From Gemmatimonadota bacterium (GTDB taxonomy: Bacteria; Gemmatimonadota; Gemmatimonadetes; Gemmatimonadales; GWC2-71-9), in NCBI GenBank assembly GCA_003220935.1, contig QHTT01000070.1, positions 1-59,595 of the forward strand: DNA of 59,595 nucleotides, in the 5' to 3' direction. Position numbers and translations under genes: made by a program. Shown here one piece after another: positions 26,429 through 34,476 of this stretch (positions are counted from its first letter, which is position 1; every line of letters begins with the position of its first letter). A model generated the notes under the pieces. The model did no database searches. It was given only the letters and a program-made list of their open reading frames with translations, and was not told the DNA's origin.

Positions 26429-26465
26429 TGGGATCGGGCCTGGGCGCGCGCCAGTCCTGATCCCA
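26429..26465. other. Nested dyad between rodA and accD
   Basis: The outer arms TGGGATC (26429-26435) and GATCCCA (26459-26465) enclose a self-complementary GGCGCGCGCC (26443-26452). On the minus strand the hairpin is followed by ATTTGT, not a T-run. It may attenuate transcription between the cell-shape genes and accD. Confidence 0.5.
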
Positions 26466-26475
26466 TAACTCGTTG

Positions 26476-27723
26476 TCACAATTCAGCGTAGCCGGACTGG
26501 CGGGAGTCCCAGGCCACCCGCAGCGCTATGCCGACCGCGAGCGAGCAGGCCAGCAGGAAGGACCCCCCGTACGAGAAGAACGGGAGCGGGATGCCGGTGA
26601 TGGGGAGGAGGTTCACCGTCATCCCCACGTTTTCGACGATGTGGGTGAACAGCATGCCGGCGATCCCGAACACGCACAGGCTGGAAAACGCGTCGGTGGC
26701 GCGCCGGGCGATCCGCAGCAGCATGAGGGTCAGGACCGCGAACAGCGCCAGCGCGATGACCACGCCCAGGAACCCGAGCTCCTCGCCCACCACGGGGAAG
26801 ATGAAGTCGGTGTGCTGGGCCGGAAGGAACGCGAGGCGCTTCTGGGGCCCCTGGGTGAACCCCTTGCCAAGGAAGCCGCCGGACCCGATGGCGATCTTCG
26901 ACTGGATCACGTGCCATCCGGTGGCGCGCGGGTCGACCTCGGGGTTCAGAAACGCGAGCAGCCGGTTCTGCTGGTAGGGTGCGAGCCGCCGCCAGAACGG
27001 CACGGCGACGATTCCCATGACGATGTTGGCCAGCATGACCGACAGGCCTTCCCACACGTACGGCCGCCACCACAGAAGCAGGGCGAACAGCAGAATGATC
27101 CAGGCGCCCCATGCTGCCGTGGAAAACGCCAGCGCCAGGCCGATGGCGGGCGAGCCGAACAGCAGCAGCAGCGACGCTTTGGTGCCCGCCCAGTACAGCA
27201 TGGCGAACAGTATCGCGATGAACACGATCGCACTCCCCAGATCCGGCTGGAGCACGACGAGGGCGAACGGCACGCCGACGATGATGCTGGGGTACACGAG
27301 GTCGCGCAACGTGGCCGGCGGCTCCCGGCGCTCGGCGAGCCACCGCGCCAGCATCAGAATCACCGCCAGCTTGGCGAGCTCGGCCGGCTGTCCCAAGCGT
27401 AGCCCGCCCAGCGTGATCCACGACTTCGAGCTCGCCGCCGTCCCGCCTCCCGTCCCTACCGCAAGCGTGAGCAACAGGACCAGCACGGCGATCGCGTAGG
27501 CGTACGGTGTGGCCCACTCGAGGAGTCGGGGCGACAGGCCAAACATGAGGAACGCCGCGATGGCGCCGACGGCGAGCCAGATCAGCTGCTTGTGCCAGAT
27601 CGTGGTGACGAACGTGGGCACGTCGGTCTGCCCGGCGGAGTACAGCGCGGCCAGCCCATAGGCGGCGAGCGCGACGACTACGCCGGCGAGCGGTCTATCG
27701 ATTTCGCGGAGTCGGGGTCGCAC
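26476..27723 (-). CDS. rodA: Peptidoglycan glycosyltransferase RodA
   Basis: RodA is the SEDS-family polymerase that, with PBP2, builds the lateral wall. The 415-aa protein has about ten membrane segments. It has the family motifs LGGLRLGQPAELAKLAVILM, QPDLGSAIVF, GFTQGPQKRLAFLPAQHTDF and a C-terminal FFSYGGSFLLAC. The GTG start (27723) lies within mrdA, giving a 29-nt overlap. It is last in the mreB-mreC-mreD-mrdA-rodA series, the classic elongasome order. Confidence 0.95.
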   Translation of the reverse strand: MRPRLREIDRPLAGVVVALAAYGLAALYSAGQTDVPTFVTTIWHKQLIWLAVGAIAAFLMFGLSPRLLEWATPYAYAIAVLVLLLTLAVGTGGGTAASSKSWITLGGLRLGQPAELAKLAVILMLARWLAERREPPATLRDLVYPSIIVGVPFALVVLQPDLGSAIVFIAILFAMLYWAGTKASLLLLFGSPAIGLALAFSTAAWGAWIILLFALLLWWRPYVWEGLSVMLANIVMGIVAVPFWRRLAPYQQNRLLAFLNPEVDPRATGWHVIQSKIAIGSGGFLGKGFTQGPQKRLAFLPAQHTDFIFPVVGEELGFLGVVIALALFAVLTLMLLRIARRATDAFSSLCVFGIAGMLFTHIVENVGMTVNLLPITGIPLPFFSYGGSFLLACSLAVGIALRVAWDSRQSGYAEL

Positions 27724-29608
27724 CGGTCGTATCCGTGCGGGTAGTGTCGGCGTGTGAGGTATCGGTGACGGTCGTGTCCTCGGTCGGCAGCCCCGGGAGG
27801 ATGGGCATCGGCCGCGGCGCTGTGTCGGTCGGGAGCACGATGCGCATGTGGGAGGCGATGGTCGTGTCCACGCCGAGGTAATGCCCGATCACCCGCGTGA
27901 CGAGCGGTGCGACGAAGGGCCCTTCGCGGGCGAATTCGATGATCGCGCCCGCGACGATTTCGGGCTTGTCGGCGGGTGCGAAGGCGATGAACCAGCCGTG
28001 CGCGGGCCCGTGCGGGTTCTGAGCGGTGCCCGTCTTTCCCGCGATCGTGATGGTGCCGCCGAAGCGGCCGGCGCCGCGCGCGGTACCGCGCTCGACCACG
28101 CTGATCATCGCCTGGCGGAGGCCGGCGAGTTGATCGGGGCTCAGCCCGAGCGTCACATCGGTGTTGGACGCGGGGTGTACCAGGAACGGTGCCCGCGCCC
28201 GGCCGTCGCTCGCGAGCATCTGGTAGAAGCGGACCATGTTGACGAGGGTCTGCGCGTTCTCGCCCTGCCCGATCGCGAGGTTCAGCGTCACTGCCGAAGT
28301 CCAACGGCGGGGGCCGTAGGCGCGGTCGTAGTACTCGGTCCCCGCGGGGAACTCCGGTGTGATCTCTCCGGGCAGGTCGACGCCGGTGCGCGTGTGGAAT
28401 CCGATCCGGTTGGCCTCTTCGAGCAGCGAGCTGAGGCCGATCTTGAGGCCGAGCTGGTAGAAATAGACGTCGCAGCTCTGGGCGATCGCGTCGGCAAGGG
28501 CCAAGTCGCCGTGCCCCTGCGCCGACCAGCAGCGAAAGAAGCGGGTGCCGTACTGCAGCCCCCCGCGGCAGGGGATCGGCATGTGACTGCGAAAGGTGAC
28601 GAGGCCCCGCTTCAGGGCGATCGCGGCCACAGCGAGCTTCCAGGTCGAGCCCGGCGGATAGCGAGCCTGAATCGAGCGGTCGAAGAGAGGGTGGCTCTCG
28701 CTCTCGTTGAGGCGACGCCAGGCGCCGGGATCGATGCCGCCGACGAAGGCGTTGGGATCGAAGCCGGGCGAGCTGTACAGCGCGAGGATCTCGCCTGTGT
28801 TGGGGTTGAGGGCGAGCAACGCGCCGCGCTGGCCGGCCGGAAAGATCTGCGCGACGTAGCGCTGAAGATCGAGATCGATCGTGGTCCGGAGCGGCTGGCC
28901 CGCCACCGGCAGCAGCGTCGACGCCGCGCCGGCTTCCCGTACCACGCGACCCAGGGCGCTGACCTCCACGAACCGCATGCCGTCTGCGCCCCGCAAGGAG
29001 TCGTCGTATTGGCGCTCGAGGCCATCCTTCCCCACGACCCCCCCCAGCCGCACGCCGGTGAAGCGCCGCTGCCCCCGCTCGGCCTCCGTCACTTCCCCCA
29101 CGTACCCGATGAGGTGTGCCACGAGGCTCGAATCCGGGTAGTGGCGTTTGGGCTCAGGTTGGATCAGCAGGCCGGGGAAGATGACCCGTCGCTCTTGGAG
29201 CGCCGACACCAGCTCGAACTTGGCGTTCGTGAGCACCGTCACCGGGAGATAGGGGGCCCGGCTGTGGCGCAGCAACACGCGCGTGAGCTCGGCGCTGTCG
29301 AGCTTGACGAGCGGCGCGAGGCGGCGCAGCGTGGCGCGCAGCGAGTCCTCGTCGCCCGGTAACAGGGACACCGTGTAGCCGGGCACGTTCTCGGCGAGCA
29401 CCTTGCCGTTGCGGTCCATGATCAGGCCGCGCGGGGCGGGCAGCGGGATCGGGCGCAAGCGGTTCAGCTCAGATTGGAGCCGGTACTTGCCGTGCTCGAG
29501 GATCTGGGTGCGGAAGAAAACGACCACGAACACGCCGATGACCAGCCATACGACGGCGCGCGCCACGCGCAGGCGTCGGTCCAGCAGGTGGGGATGGAAC
29601 GAGCTCAC
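27695..29608 (-). CDS. mrdA: Penicillin-binding protein 2 (transpeptidase)
   Basis: PBP2 cross-links peptidoglycan for cell elongation in partnership with RodA. A single N-terminal membrane helix (about residues 16-33) is followed by the dimerisation/pedestal domain (PAPRGLIMDRNGKVLAEN). The transpeptidase has STWK at 321-324 (active Ser), an SCD in place of SxN (AQSCDVYFYQLG) and KTGTAQ. The protein is 637 aa. Its C-terminal tail is Thr/Asp-rich (TEDTTVTDTSHADTTRTDTT) and probably disordered. It overlaps mreD by 4 nt and rodA by 29 nt. Confidence 0.95.
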   Translation of the reverse strand: MSSFHPHLLDRRLRVARAVVWLVIGVFVVVFFRTQILEHGKYRLQSELNRLRPIPLPAPRGLIMDRNGKVLAENVPGYTVSLLPGDEDSLRATLRRLAPLVKLDSAELTRVLLRHSRAPYLPVTVLTNAKFELVSALQERRVIFPGLLIQPEPKRHYPDSSLVAHLIGYVGEVTEAERGQRRFTGVRLGGVVGKDGLERQYDDSLRGADGMRFVEVSALGRVVREAGAASTLLPVAGQPLRTTIDLDLQRYVAQIFPAGQRGALLALNPNTGEILALYSSPGFDPNAFVGGIDPGAWRRLNESESHPLFDRSIQARYPPGSTWKLAVAAIALKRGLVTFRSHMPIPCRGGLQYGTRFFRCWSAQGHGDLALADAIAQSCDVYFYQLGLKIGLSSLLEEANRIGFHTRTGVDLPGEITPEFPAGTEYYDRAYGPRRWTSAVTLNLAIGQGENAQTLVNMVRFYQMLASDGRARAPFLVHPASNTDVTLGLSPDQLAGLRQAMISVVERGTARGAGRFGGTITIAGKTGTAQNPHGPAHGWFIAFAPADKPEIVAGAIIEFAREGPFVAPLVTRVIGHYLGVDTTIASHMRIVLPTDTAPRPMPILPGLPTEDTTVTDTSHADTTRTDTTGATPTPRNR

Positions 29609-30102
29609 GCCTCACCCAGCCGGATCGCGAGATGGCGCCCGAACAGCCACAGCACGAGCACGCCCGCCACGGCCGTGGTGGCGCTCTGGAGCGGCGACCA
29701 TACCAGCAGCTCCCACCCGAGCATCGTGCCCTTGAGCTTCCCTGAGGCGACCGCCACGACGAGGTTGCGGAGCCACGTGCCCGCGAAGAACAGGTAGCCG
29801 TTCACCCATACGTTCTCGGCGAAGAACACCGCCTTCCCCCAGGCGGAGAGATACCCGACGAGCGTGTGGGCGAGGGCGCCCGCGCCGAACGACGCCGGCG
29901 TCAGGGCATCCCGCAGCAGCCCGATCAGGAACCCTGCGCCCGCGCCGCGGCCGGGCTGCGCGCGGATCGAGTACATCAACAGCGCCAGCAGCAGGAAGTC
30001 GGGGCCCACCGGCCGGCCCCACAGGCGGACCGTGACCGCGAACTGCAGCACCACGAGCCCGACCAGGATGATGTAGAAGCGATACCGGTCGCTCCGCCTC
30101 AC
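29605..30102 (-). CDS. mreD: Rod-shape-determining protein MreD
   Basis: MreD is a small polytopic membrane protein of the elongasome. The 165-aa product has several hydrophobic helices (about residues 9-25, 34-50, 55-70, 95-112 and 136-155). It carries the weakly conserved GFLIGLLRDALTPASFGAGALAHTLVG typical of MreD (shown here as two adjoining parts, GFLIGLLRDALTP and ASFGAGALAHTLVG). The identification rests on this and on its place between mreC and mrdA. It overlaps both neighbours by 4 nt. Confidence 0.88.
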   Translation of the reverse strand: MRRSDRYRFYIILVGLVVLQFAVTVRLWGRPVGPDFLLLALLMYSIRAQPGRGAGAGFLIGLLRDALTPASFGAGALAHTLVGYLSAWGKAVFFAENVWVNGYLFFAGTWLRNLVVAVASGKLKGTMLGWELLVWSPLQSATTAVAGVLVLWLFGRHLAIRLGEA

Positions 30103-30950
30103 GGCGCCGGACTCCCCGATTCGAACAGCGAGCGCAGGTCGCTGCGGAGCGGTGGCCCGGTCAGGATCATCACGTGGGTTACGGCGGCCGGGTGCACCGC
30201 GGGCCGGACGAGATAAGTTCGCTCCCAGCCCGCGGCCTCGCCCGCCACGGCCACGACCGTGCCGATGGGAATACCCCGCGGCAGCACGCCGCCGAGGCCC
30301 GAGGTCAGGATGAGCGTCCCCTCCGGCACGAGCTGGCTGTAGGCGACTCCCTGCAGCTCGAGCAACCAGGCGCGTGGTCCCTCGCTGCCATGGGGGGCTA
30401 CAATGCCGTACACGCTCCCGTCAGCCGCCATGACGCTGGCGCGGAACTCGGGATGTGCCCAGCTGACGACCACGCTCGTTTGTGCGTCCACGCTGCTCAC
30501 GATCCCCACCAGGCCCTCCGGGCTCACCACCGCCGACAGCGGCTTCACGCCCTGCTTGCGCCCCGCCGCCACGAGAAAGGTGAGGGCGTTGGTCGGCTCC
30601 GCCTGGTGCAGCACCTCGGCGGGGACGTAGCCGGAGCCGAGGCGGGGCCCGAGCCCGAGCAGGCCGCGCAGCCGCTGGTTCTCGCTGCGCAGCTCTGCGA
30701 GAAACGTGGCGGCGAGCGCCGCTGAGTCGCGTTCCGCAACGACGGCGTCGTACCGCTCCAGCGAGGCGGACAGCCGCTCGGTCTGTTGCTGCAGCGCGAG
30801 CAGGGGGGCGAGCACCGTCTGCCGCAGCGCCCGCGCGAACGGGTCGCGCATCCGGTCGGGGAGGCCCATCGCGGCGATGGAGAGCAGGACGCACCCGATG
30901 AAGACGAGGGTGTCAGCCCGTGAGGCGTAGCGGTCCGCTCCGAGCGCCAT
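30099..30950 (-). CDS. mreC: Rod-shape-determining protein MreC
   Basis: MreC is a bitopic membrane protein that links the MreB cytoskeleton to the periplasmic wall machinery. The 283-aa product has one membrane helix (about residues 13-29), a coiled coil (about 45-95, LLALQQQTERLSASLERYDA and LRSENQRLRGLLGL) and a beta-rich periplasmic domain (GVKPLSAVVSPEGLVGIVSS, LEL..VAYSQLVPEGTLILTSGLGG). It starts with ATG 4 nt after mreB and overlaps mreD by 4 nt. Confidence 0.94.
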   Translation of the reverse strand: MALGADRYASRADTLVFIGCVLLSIAAMGLPDRMRDPFARALRQTVLAPLLALQQQTERLSASLERYDAVVAERDSAALAATFLAELRSENQRLRGLLGLGPRLGSGYVPAEVLHQAEPTNALTFLVAAGRKQGVKPLSAVVSPEGLVGIVSSVDAQTSVVVSWAHPEFRASVMAADGSVYGIVAPHGSEGPRAWLLELQGVAYSQLVPEGTLILTSGLGGVLPRGIPIGTVVAVAGEAAGWERTYLVRPAVHPAAVTHVMILTGPPLRSDLRSLFESGSPAP

Positions 30951-30954
30951 CGCC

Positions 30955-31998
30955 CTACGTGGTCAGAACGTTACGGTATTTCTCGGGATCGTCGAGGATC
31001 CGACCCGTCCCCCGCACGACACAGGTCATGGGATCTTCGTCGAGGTGGATCGGCAGGCCCGTCTCCTGCTGGAGCAGCACGTCGAGGCCGCGAATCAGCG
31101 CGCCGCCACCCGTCATCACGATGCCGCGGTCCACGATATCGCTGGCGAGCTCCGGGGGGGTGATCTCGAGCGCGCGCCGGACTGCGTCGACGATCTGCTG
31201 GATCGGCTCCTGCACGGCCTCGCGGATCTCACTCGAGTGCACGCGCACGATCTTGGGAATGCCGGAGACCAGGTCCCGGCCCTTCACCTCCATCTCGCGC
31301 TCCTCGCCCACGGGGGCCGCGGATCCGATCTGGATCTTGATCTGCTCCGCGGTGGGCTCGCCGATCAGGAGGTTGTAGTTCTTGCGCATGAACTGCACGA
31401 TCGCCTGATCCAGCTCGTCGCCACCGGTGCGGATCGAAGTGTCCGACACGATCCCCGAGAGCGCGATGACGGCAATCTCCGTGGTGCCCCCGCCGATGTC
31501 GATCACCATATTGCCGGTCGGCGTTTCGACCGGAAGGCCCACACCGATCGCCGCCGCCATCGGCTCGGCCACCATGTAGACTTCCTTCGCGCCCGCCGAC
31601 TGCGCCGAGTCTCGCACGGCGCGCTTCTCCACCTCGGTGATCCCTGAAGGGACGCACACGATCACCTTGGGCTTCACGCGGAACAGGTGGCGGTCGATGA
31701 TCGTCTTGAGGAAGAACCGCAGCATCTTCTCGGTGACGTCGAAGTCGGCGATCACGCCGTCCTTGAGCGGTCGCACCGCGAGGATCCCATCGGGGGTGCG
31801 GCCCAGCATGCGCTTCGCCTCGAGCCCGATCCCCTTGATCTTGCCGGTGGCTTTCTCGATCGCGACGACGGAGGGCTCGTTCAGGACGATCCCCTCGCCC
31901 TTGACGTAGATCAGGGTGTTGGCGGTGCCGAGATCGACGGCAATCTCATTTGCCGGGCTCCAGGCACCGAGCTTCCAATTCGGCCAGCGTAAGGGCAC
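30955..31998 (-). CDS. mreB: Actin-like rod-shape-determining protein MreB
   Basis: MreB polymerises beneath the membrane and directs lateral wall synthesis. The actin-fold motifs are clear: phosphate 1 [15 protein letters not shown], connect 1 [13 protein letters not shown], phosphate 2 [15 protein letters not shown] and adenosine [13 protein letters not shown]. The product is 347 aa, the normal length. The start is GTG 31998 ([15 protein letters not shown]), and this N-terminal amphipathic stretch probably contacts the membrane. It is the first gene of the five-gene cell-shape operon. Confidence 0.96.
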   Translation of the reverse strand: MPLRWPNWKLGAWSPANEIAVDLGTANTLIYVKGEGIVLNEPSVVAIEKATGKIKGIGLEAKRMLGRTPDGILAVRPLKDGVIADFDVTEKMLRFFLKTIIDRHLFRVKPKVIVCVPSGITEVEKRAVRDSAQSAGAKEVYMVAEPMAAAIGVGLPVETPTGNMVIDIGGGTTEIAVIALSGIVSDTSIRTGGDELDQAIVQFMRKNYNLLIGEPTAEQIKIQIGSAAPVGEEREMEVKGRDLVSGIPKIVRVHSSEIREAVQEPIQQIVDAVRRALEITPPELASDIVDRGIVMTGGGALIRGLDVLLQQETGLPIHLDEDPMTCVVRGTGRILDDPEKYRNVLTT

Positions 31999-32044
31999 GA
32001 AGGTCGTCGAGTTGAAGTTGTTTGGCGGGCGCGAACGCGCCTCA

Positions 32045-32072
32045 AGCTAATGTAAAGCGTAACTTCAATCAA
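32045..32072 (-). promoter_or_regulatory. Candidate mreB operon promoter
   Basis: On the minus strand TTGATT (32067-32072) is separated by 16 bp from TTAGCT (32045-32050), which continues into TTAGCTTG. It would give a leader of about 40 nt. The -10 resembles the TTATCTTG seen before several other genes here. Confidence 0.45.
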
Positions 32073-32077
32073 GGCTG

Positions 32078-32317
32078 ATGCTTGACGCCCCTTACAGGCG
32101 CCGCTACCGTTCGCCCATGCGTCGCCCCCGTGCCGCTGAAGTCGCCGTGGTCAACCTGGCCGCGTGCGACCGCTGCGGCCTGTGCCTGCCCCTGTGCCCG
32201 CCCGAAGCGATCCACCTCGAATTCGACGACCTGGTGATAGACCGCGGGGCTTGCACCGGCTGTCGCAAGTGCGTCGCGCCTTGTCCGGTCGGCGCGCTCG
32301 CCATGGTCGATGCCTGA
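32078..32317 (+). CDS. Small 2[4Fe-4S] ferredoxin
   Basis: The protein has two CxxCxxCxxxCP motifs, CDRCGLCLPLCP and CTGCRKCVAPCP, typical of bacterial-type electron-carrier ferredoxins. From ATG 32078 it is 79 aa; from ATG 32117 (MRRPRAAEVAVVNLAAC) it is 66 aa, and the second start fits the family better. Its stop overlaps the start of the reductase gene by 8 nt. In Methanosarcina, a ferredoxin next to geranylgeranyl reductase supplies its electrons, so this is probably the dedicated donor for the next gene. Confidence 0.88.
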   Translation: MLDAPYRRRYRSPMRRPRAAEVAVVNLAACDRCGLCLPLCPPEAIHLEFDDLVIDRGACTGCRKCVAPCPVGALAMVDA

Positions 32318-33485
32318 CGTCGACATCTTGATCGTCGGCGCGGGTCCGGCCGGCTGTGTCGCTGCGGCCTGGGCGAAGCGCGCCGCGCCGGAGCTCGACG
32401 TGGTGGTGCTCGAGCGGGACCGGGCGGTGGGCACGCCGGTGCGCTGTGCCGAAGGCGTCGGCGACGCCGGGCTCCGCGAGTTCGCGAACCCCGAAGGCGC
32501 GCCTTGGGTGGCCCGCAAGATCTCCCGCGTCATCTTCATCGCGCCGAACGACTCCGAGGTGCGGGTCGCCGAGCGGGACGTGGGGTGGATCCTCGACCGC
32601 ACGCGGTTCGATGCCTTCCTCGCCGCGGAGGCCGGCGGGCTGGGCGCCGCCGTGCTGGTCGGCACCGAAGCCGCGGGGATGACGCCGGGTCCGCACGGAC
32701 GCTGGGACGTGCGCGTGCGCAGCGCGCGCGGCGAGACGACCTACCGGGCGAAGGTCGTGATCGGGGCGGACGGCGTGGAGGCGATGGTCGGCCGCTGGGC
32801 GGGCCTCGAGACCCGTGTCCCCGCGCGCGACATGGAGTCGTGCGCGCAGTACGTCGTCCGGGGAATCGACTTCGACCCGGACGCCATCTACTTGCAGTTC
32901 GGCCACGACATCGCACCGGGGGGATATGCCTGGGTCTTCCCCAAGGGCGTGGGAATCGCGAACGTGGGACTCGGGCTCGTGGCGCTCAAGAGCGACGGCC
33001 GCAACGCACGCGAGTATCTGGACGCTTGGCTGGCGCGCCGCTACCCGCGCGGCGCCTGCGCTGGCTACACGGTCGGTGGCGTGATCGTGCACACGACGGT
33101 CACGCAGACCTACACCGACGGCGTGCTGGTGGCGGGCGACGCCGCTCACATGATCAACCCCCTTTCCGGGGGCGGCATTGTGAACGCGATGAAGGCCGGG
33201 CGCCTCGCCGGCTGCACCGCCGCCGCGGCGATCCGCGCCGGGGACACGAGCGCGCGACGGCTCGCGGCGTACCACCACGCCTGGATGGAGCTGCTCGGCC
33301 TGGACCACCTCAAGTACTACCGCATCAAGCGGGCGCTTGAGGATCTGGACGACGAGTTCTTCAACGCGCTGGCGCGGACGGTGAACGCCATTCCCCAGGA
33401 GCGGCGCACGCTTGGCCGGATCTTCACGCACGCGCTGGTGAAACATCCGCAGCTCATTCCGGTGGCGGCGAGGTTTTTCATGTAA
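32310..33485 (+). CDS. Geranylgeranyl reductase-family flavoprotein
   Basis: This FAD enzyme family saturates isoprenoid chains (archaeal lipids, chlorophyll phytyl chains, menaquinone tails). The 391-aa protein has the dinucleotide motif [14 protein letters not shown], the family motif [11 protein letters not shown] with its conserved Cys, [17 protein letters not shown] (the YxWxFPxGxxxxNVG signature) and [15 protein letters not shown]. The overlapping ferredoxin gene suggests ferredoxin-driven reduction. In a bacterium with no other archaeal-lipid genes in view, a menaquinone chain (MenJ-like) or a carotenoid is the more likely substrate; that is inference. Confidence 0.88.
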   Translation: MPDVDILIVGAGPAGCVAAAWAKRAAPELDVVVLERDRAVGTPVRCAEGVGDAGLREFANPEGAPWVARKISRVIFIAPNDSEVRVAERDVGWILDRTRFDAFLAAEAGGLGAAVLVGTEAAGMTPGPHGRWDVRVRSARGETTYRAKVVIGADGVEAMVGRWAGLETRVPARDMESCAQYVVRGIDFDPDAIYLQFGHDIAPGGYAWVFPKGVGIANVGLGLVALKSDGRNAREYLDAWLARRYPRGACAGYTVGGVIVHTTVTQTYTDGVLVAGDAAHMINPLSGGGIVNAMKAGRLAGCTAAAAIRAGDTSARRLAAYHHAWMELLGLDHLKYYRIKRALEDLDDEFFNALARTVNAIPQERRTLGRIFTHALVKHPQLIPVAARFFM

Positions 33486-33555
33486 CGCGGAAGTCGGAAC
33501 GCGGAATGCGGAACAGCCCCGACTGTTCCGCGTTCCCACTGCCGCGTTCCGCGTT
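33484..33555 (+). repeat. Inverted pair of heptad arrays (large hairpin)
   Basis: Four heptads on the plus strand (AACGCGG, AAGTCGG, AACGCGG, AATGCGG; 33484-33511) face four on the minus strand (33528-33555: AACGCGG, AACGCGG, CAGTGGG, AACGCGG). The centre has a perfect 9-bp stem, GCGGAACAG/CTGTTCCGC. The array starts within the stop codon of the reductase gene and ends 12 bp before fabI. There is no T-run. Confidence 0.85.
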
Positions 33556-33567
33556 GGGGAGGGGTGG

Positions 33568-34470
33568 ATGCTGAGCATCGATCTTCGAGGCAAGCGAGCC
33601 CTGGTCGCGGGCGTCGCTGATGATGGGGGGTACGGTTTCGCCATCGCCAAGGCGCTCGCCGAGGCCGGCGCCACGGTCTGCACCGGAACCTGGCCGCCTG
33701 CGTTGAACATCTTCTTGAACCTGCTCGAGCGGGGGAAGATGGACGAGGCGCGCCGCATGTCCGACGGCTCGCTGCTCACCTTCGAGAAGATCTATCCGCT
33801 CGACGCGGCGTACGACACGGCGGCGGACGCGCCCGACGACGTGCGGACGAACAAGCGGTACCGGGACGTCGGCGACTTCTCGATCACGGGGGTGGCCCAG
33901 CGCCTCACGCAGGACTTCGGGTCCCGGCCGCTCGACATCGTGATCCATTCGCTCGCCAACGGCCCCGAAGTGAAGAAGCCGCTGCTCGAGACGAGCCGCG
34001 GCGGCTACCTCACCGCCGTAAGCGTGAGCGCGTACTCCCTGGTGTCGATGGTTGCCCGGCTGGCGCCGCTGATGCGCCCGGGCGGATCGTTCCTGTCGCT
34101 CACCTACATGGCGAGCGAGCGGGTGGTGCCGGGTTACGGCGGTGGCATGTCGTCGGCCAAGGCGGCGCTCGAGAGCGATACCCGCACACTCGCCTTCGAG
34201 GCGGGCCGCCAGTACGGCGTGCGTGTGAACACCATCTCGGCGGGCCCGCTCGCCTCACGCGCCGCGAGCGCGATCGGCAAGATCGAGCGGATGGTCCAGT
34301 ACTACGCGGCCAACGCTCCCCTCACCGAGCCCCTCTCCGCCTGGGAGGTAGGCACGACCGCCGCGTTCCTCGCCAGCCCGCTCGGCAGCGGCATCACGGG
34401 GGCGACGGTCTACGTGGACAAGGGCTATCACTCGATGGGGATGGCAGTGGCGGGAGGCGAGGGGCTCTAG
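33568..34470 (+). CDS. fabI: Enoyl-ACP reductase, plant/apicomplexan-type FabI
   Basis: FabI reduces enoyl-ACP with NAD(P)H in the last step of each fatty acid elongation cycle. The 300-aa SDR protein has [22 protein letters not shown] at its start and the catalytic region [20 protein letters not shown], with the Tyr/Lys pair eight residues apart as in plant enzymes. It also has [17 protein letters not shown]. The insertion with [13 protein letters not shown] is characteristic of plant and Chlamydia-type enzymes and absent from E. coli FabI. It lies 12 bp after the hairpin; the stop is 6 bp from the convergent GH51 stop. Confidence 0.95.
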   Translation: MLSIDLRGKRALVAGVADDGGYGFAIAKALAEAGATVCTGTWPPALNIFLNLLERGKMDEARRMSDGSLLTFEKIYPLDAAYDTAADAPDDVRTNKRYRDVGDFSITGVAQRLTQDFGSRPLDIVIHSLANGPEVKKPLLETSRGGYLTAVSVSAYSLVSMVARLAPLMRPGGSFLSLTYMASERVVPGYGGGMSSAKAALESDTRTLAFEAGRQYGVRVNTISAGPLASRAASAIGKIERMVQYYAANAPLTEPLSAWEVGTTAAFLASPLGSGITGATVYVDKGYHSMGMAVAGGEGL

Positions 34471-34476
34471 CCTCGG

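Noticed and set aside
33484..33555. CRISPR array
   Set aside because: Units are 7 nt without spacers, in two opposed blocks, and no cas gene is near.
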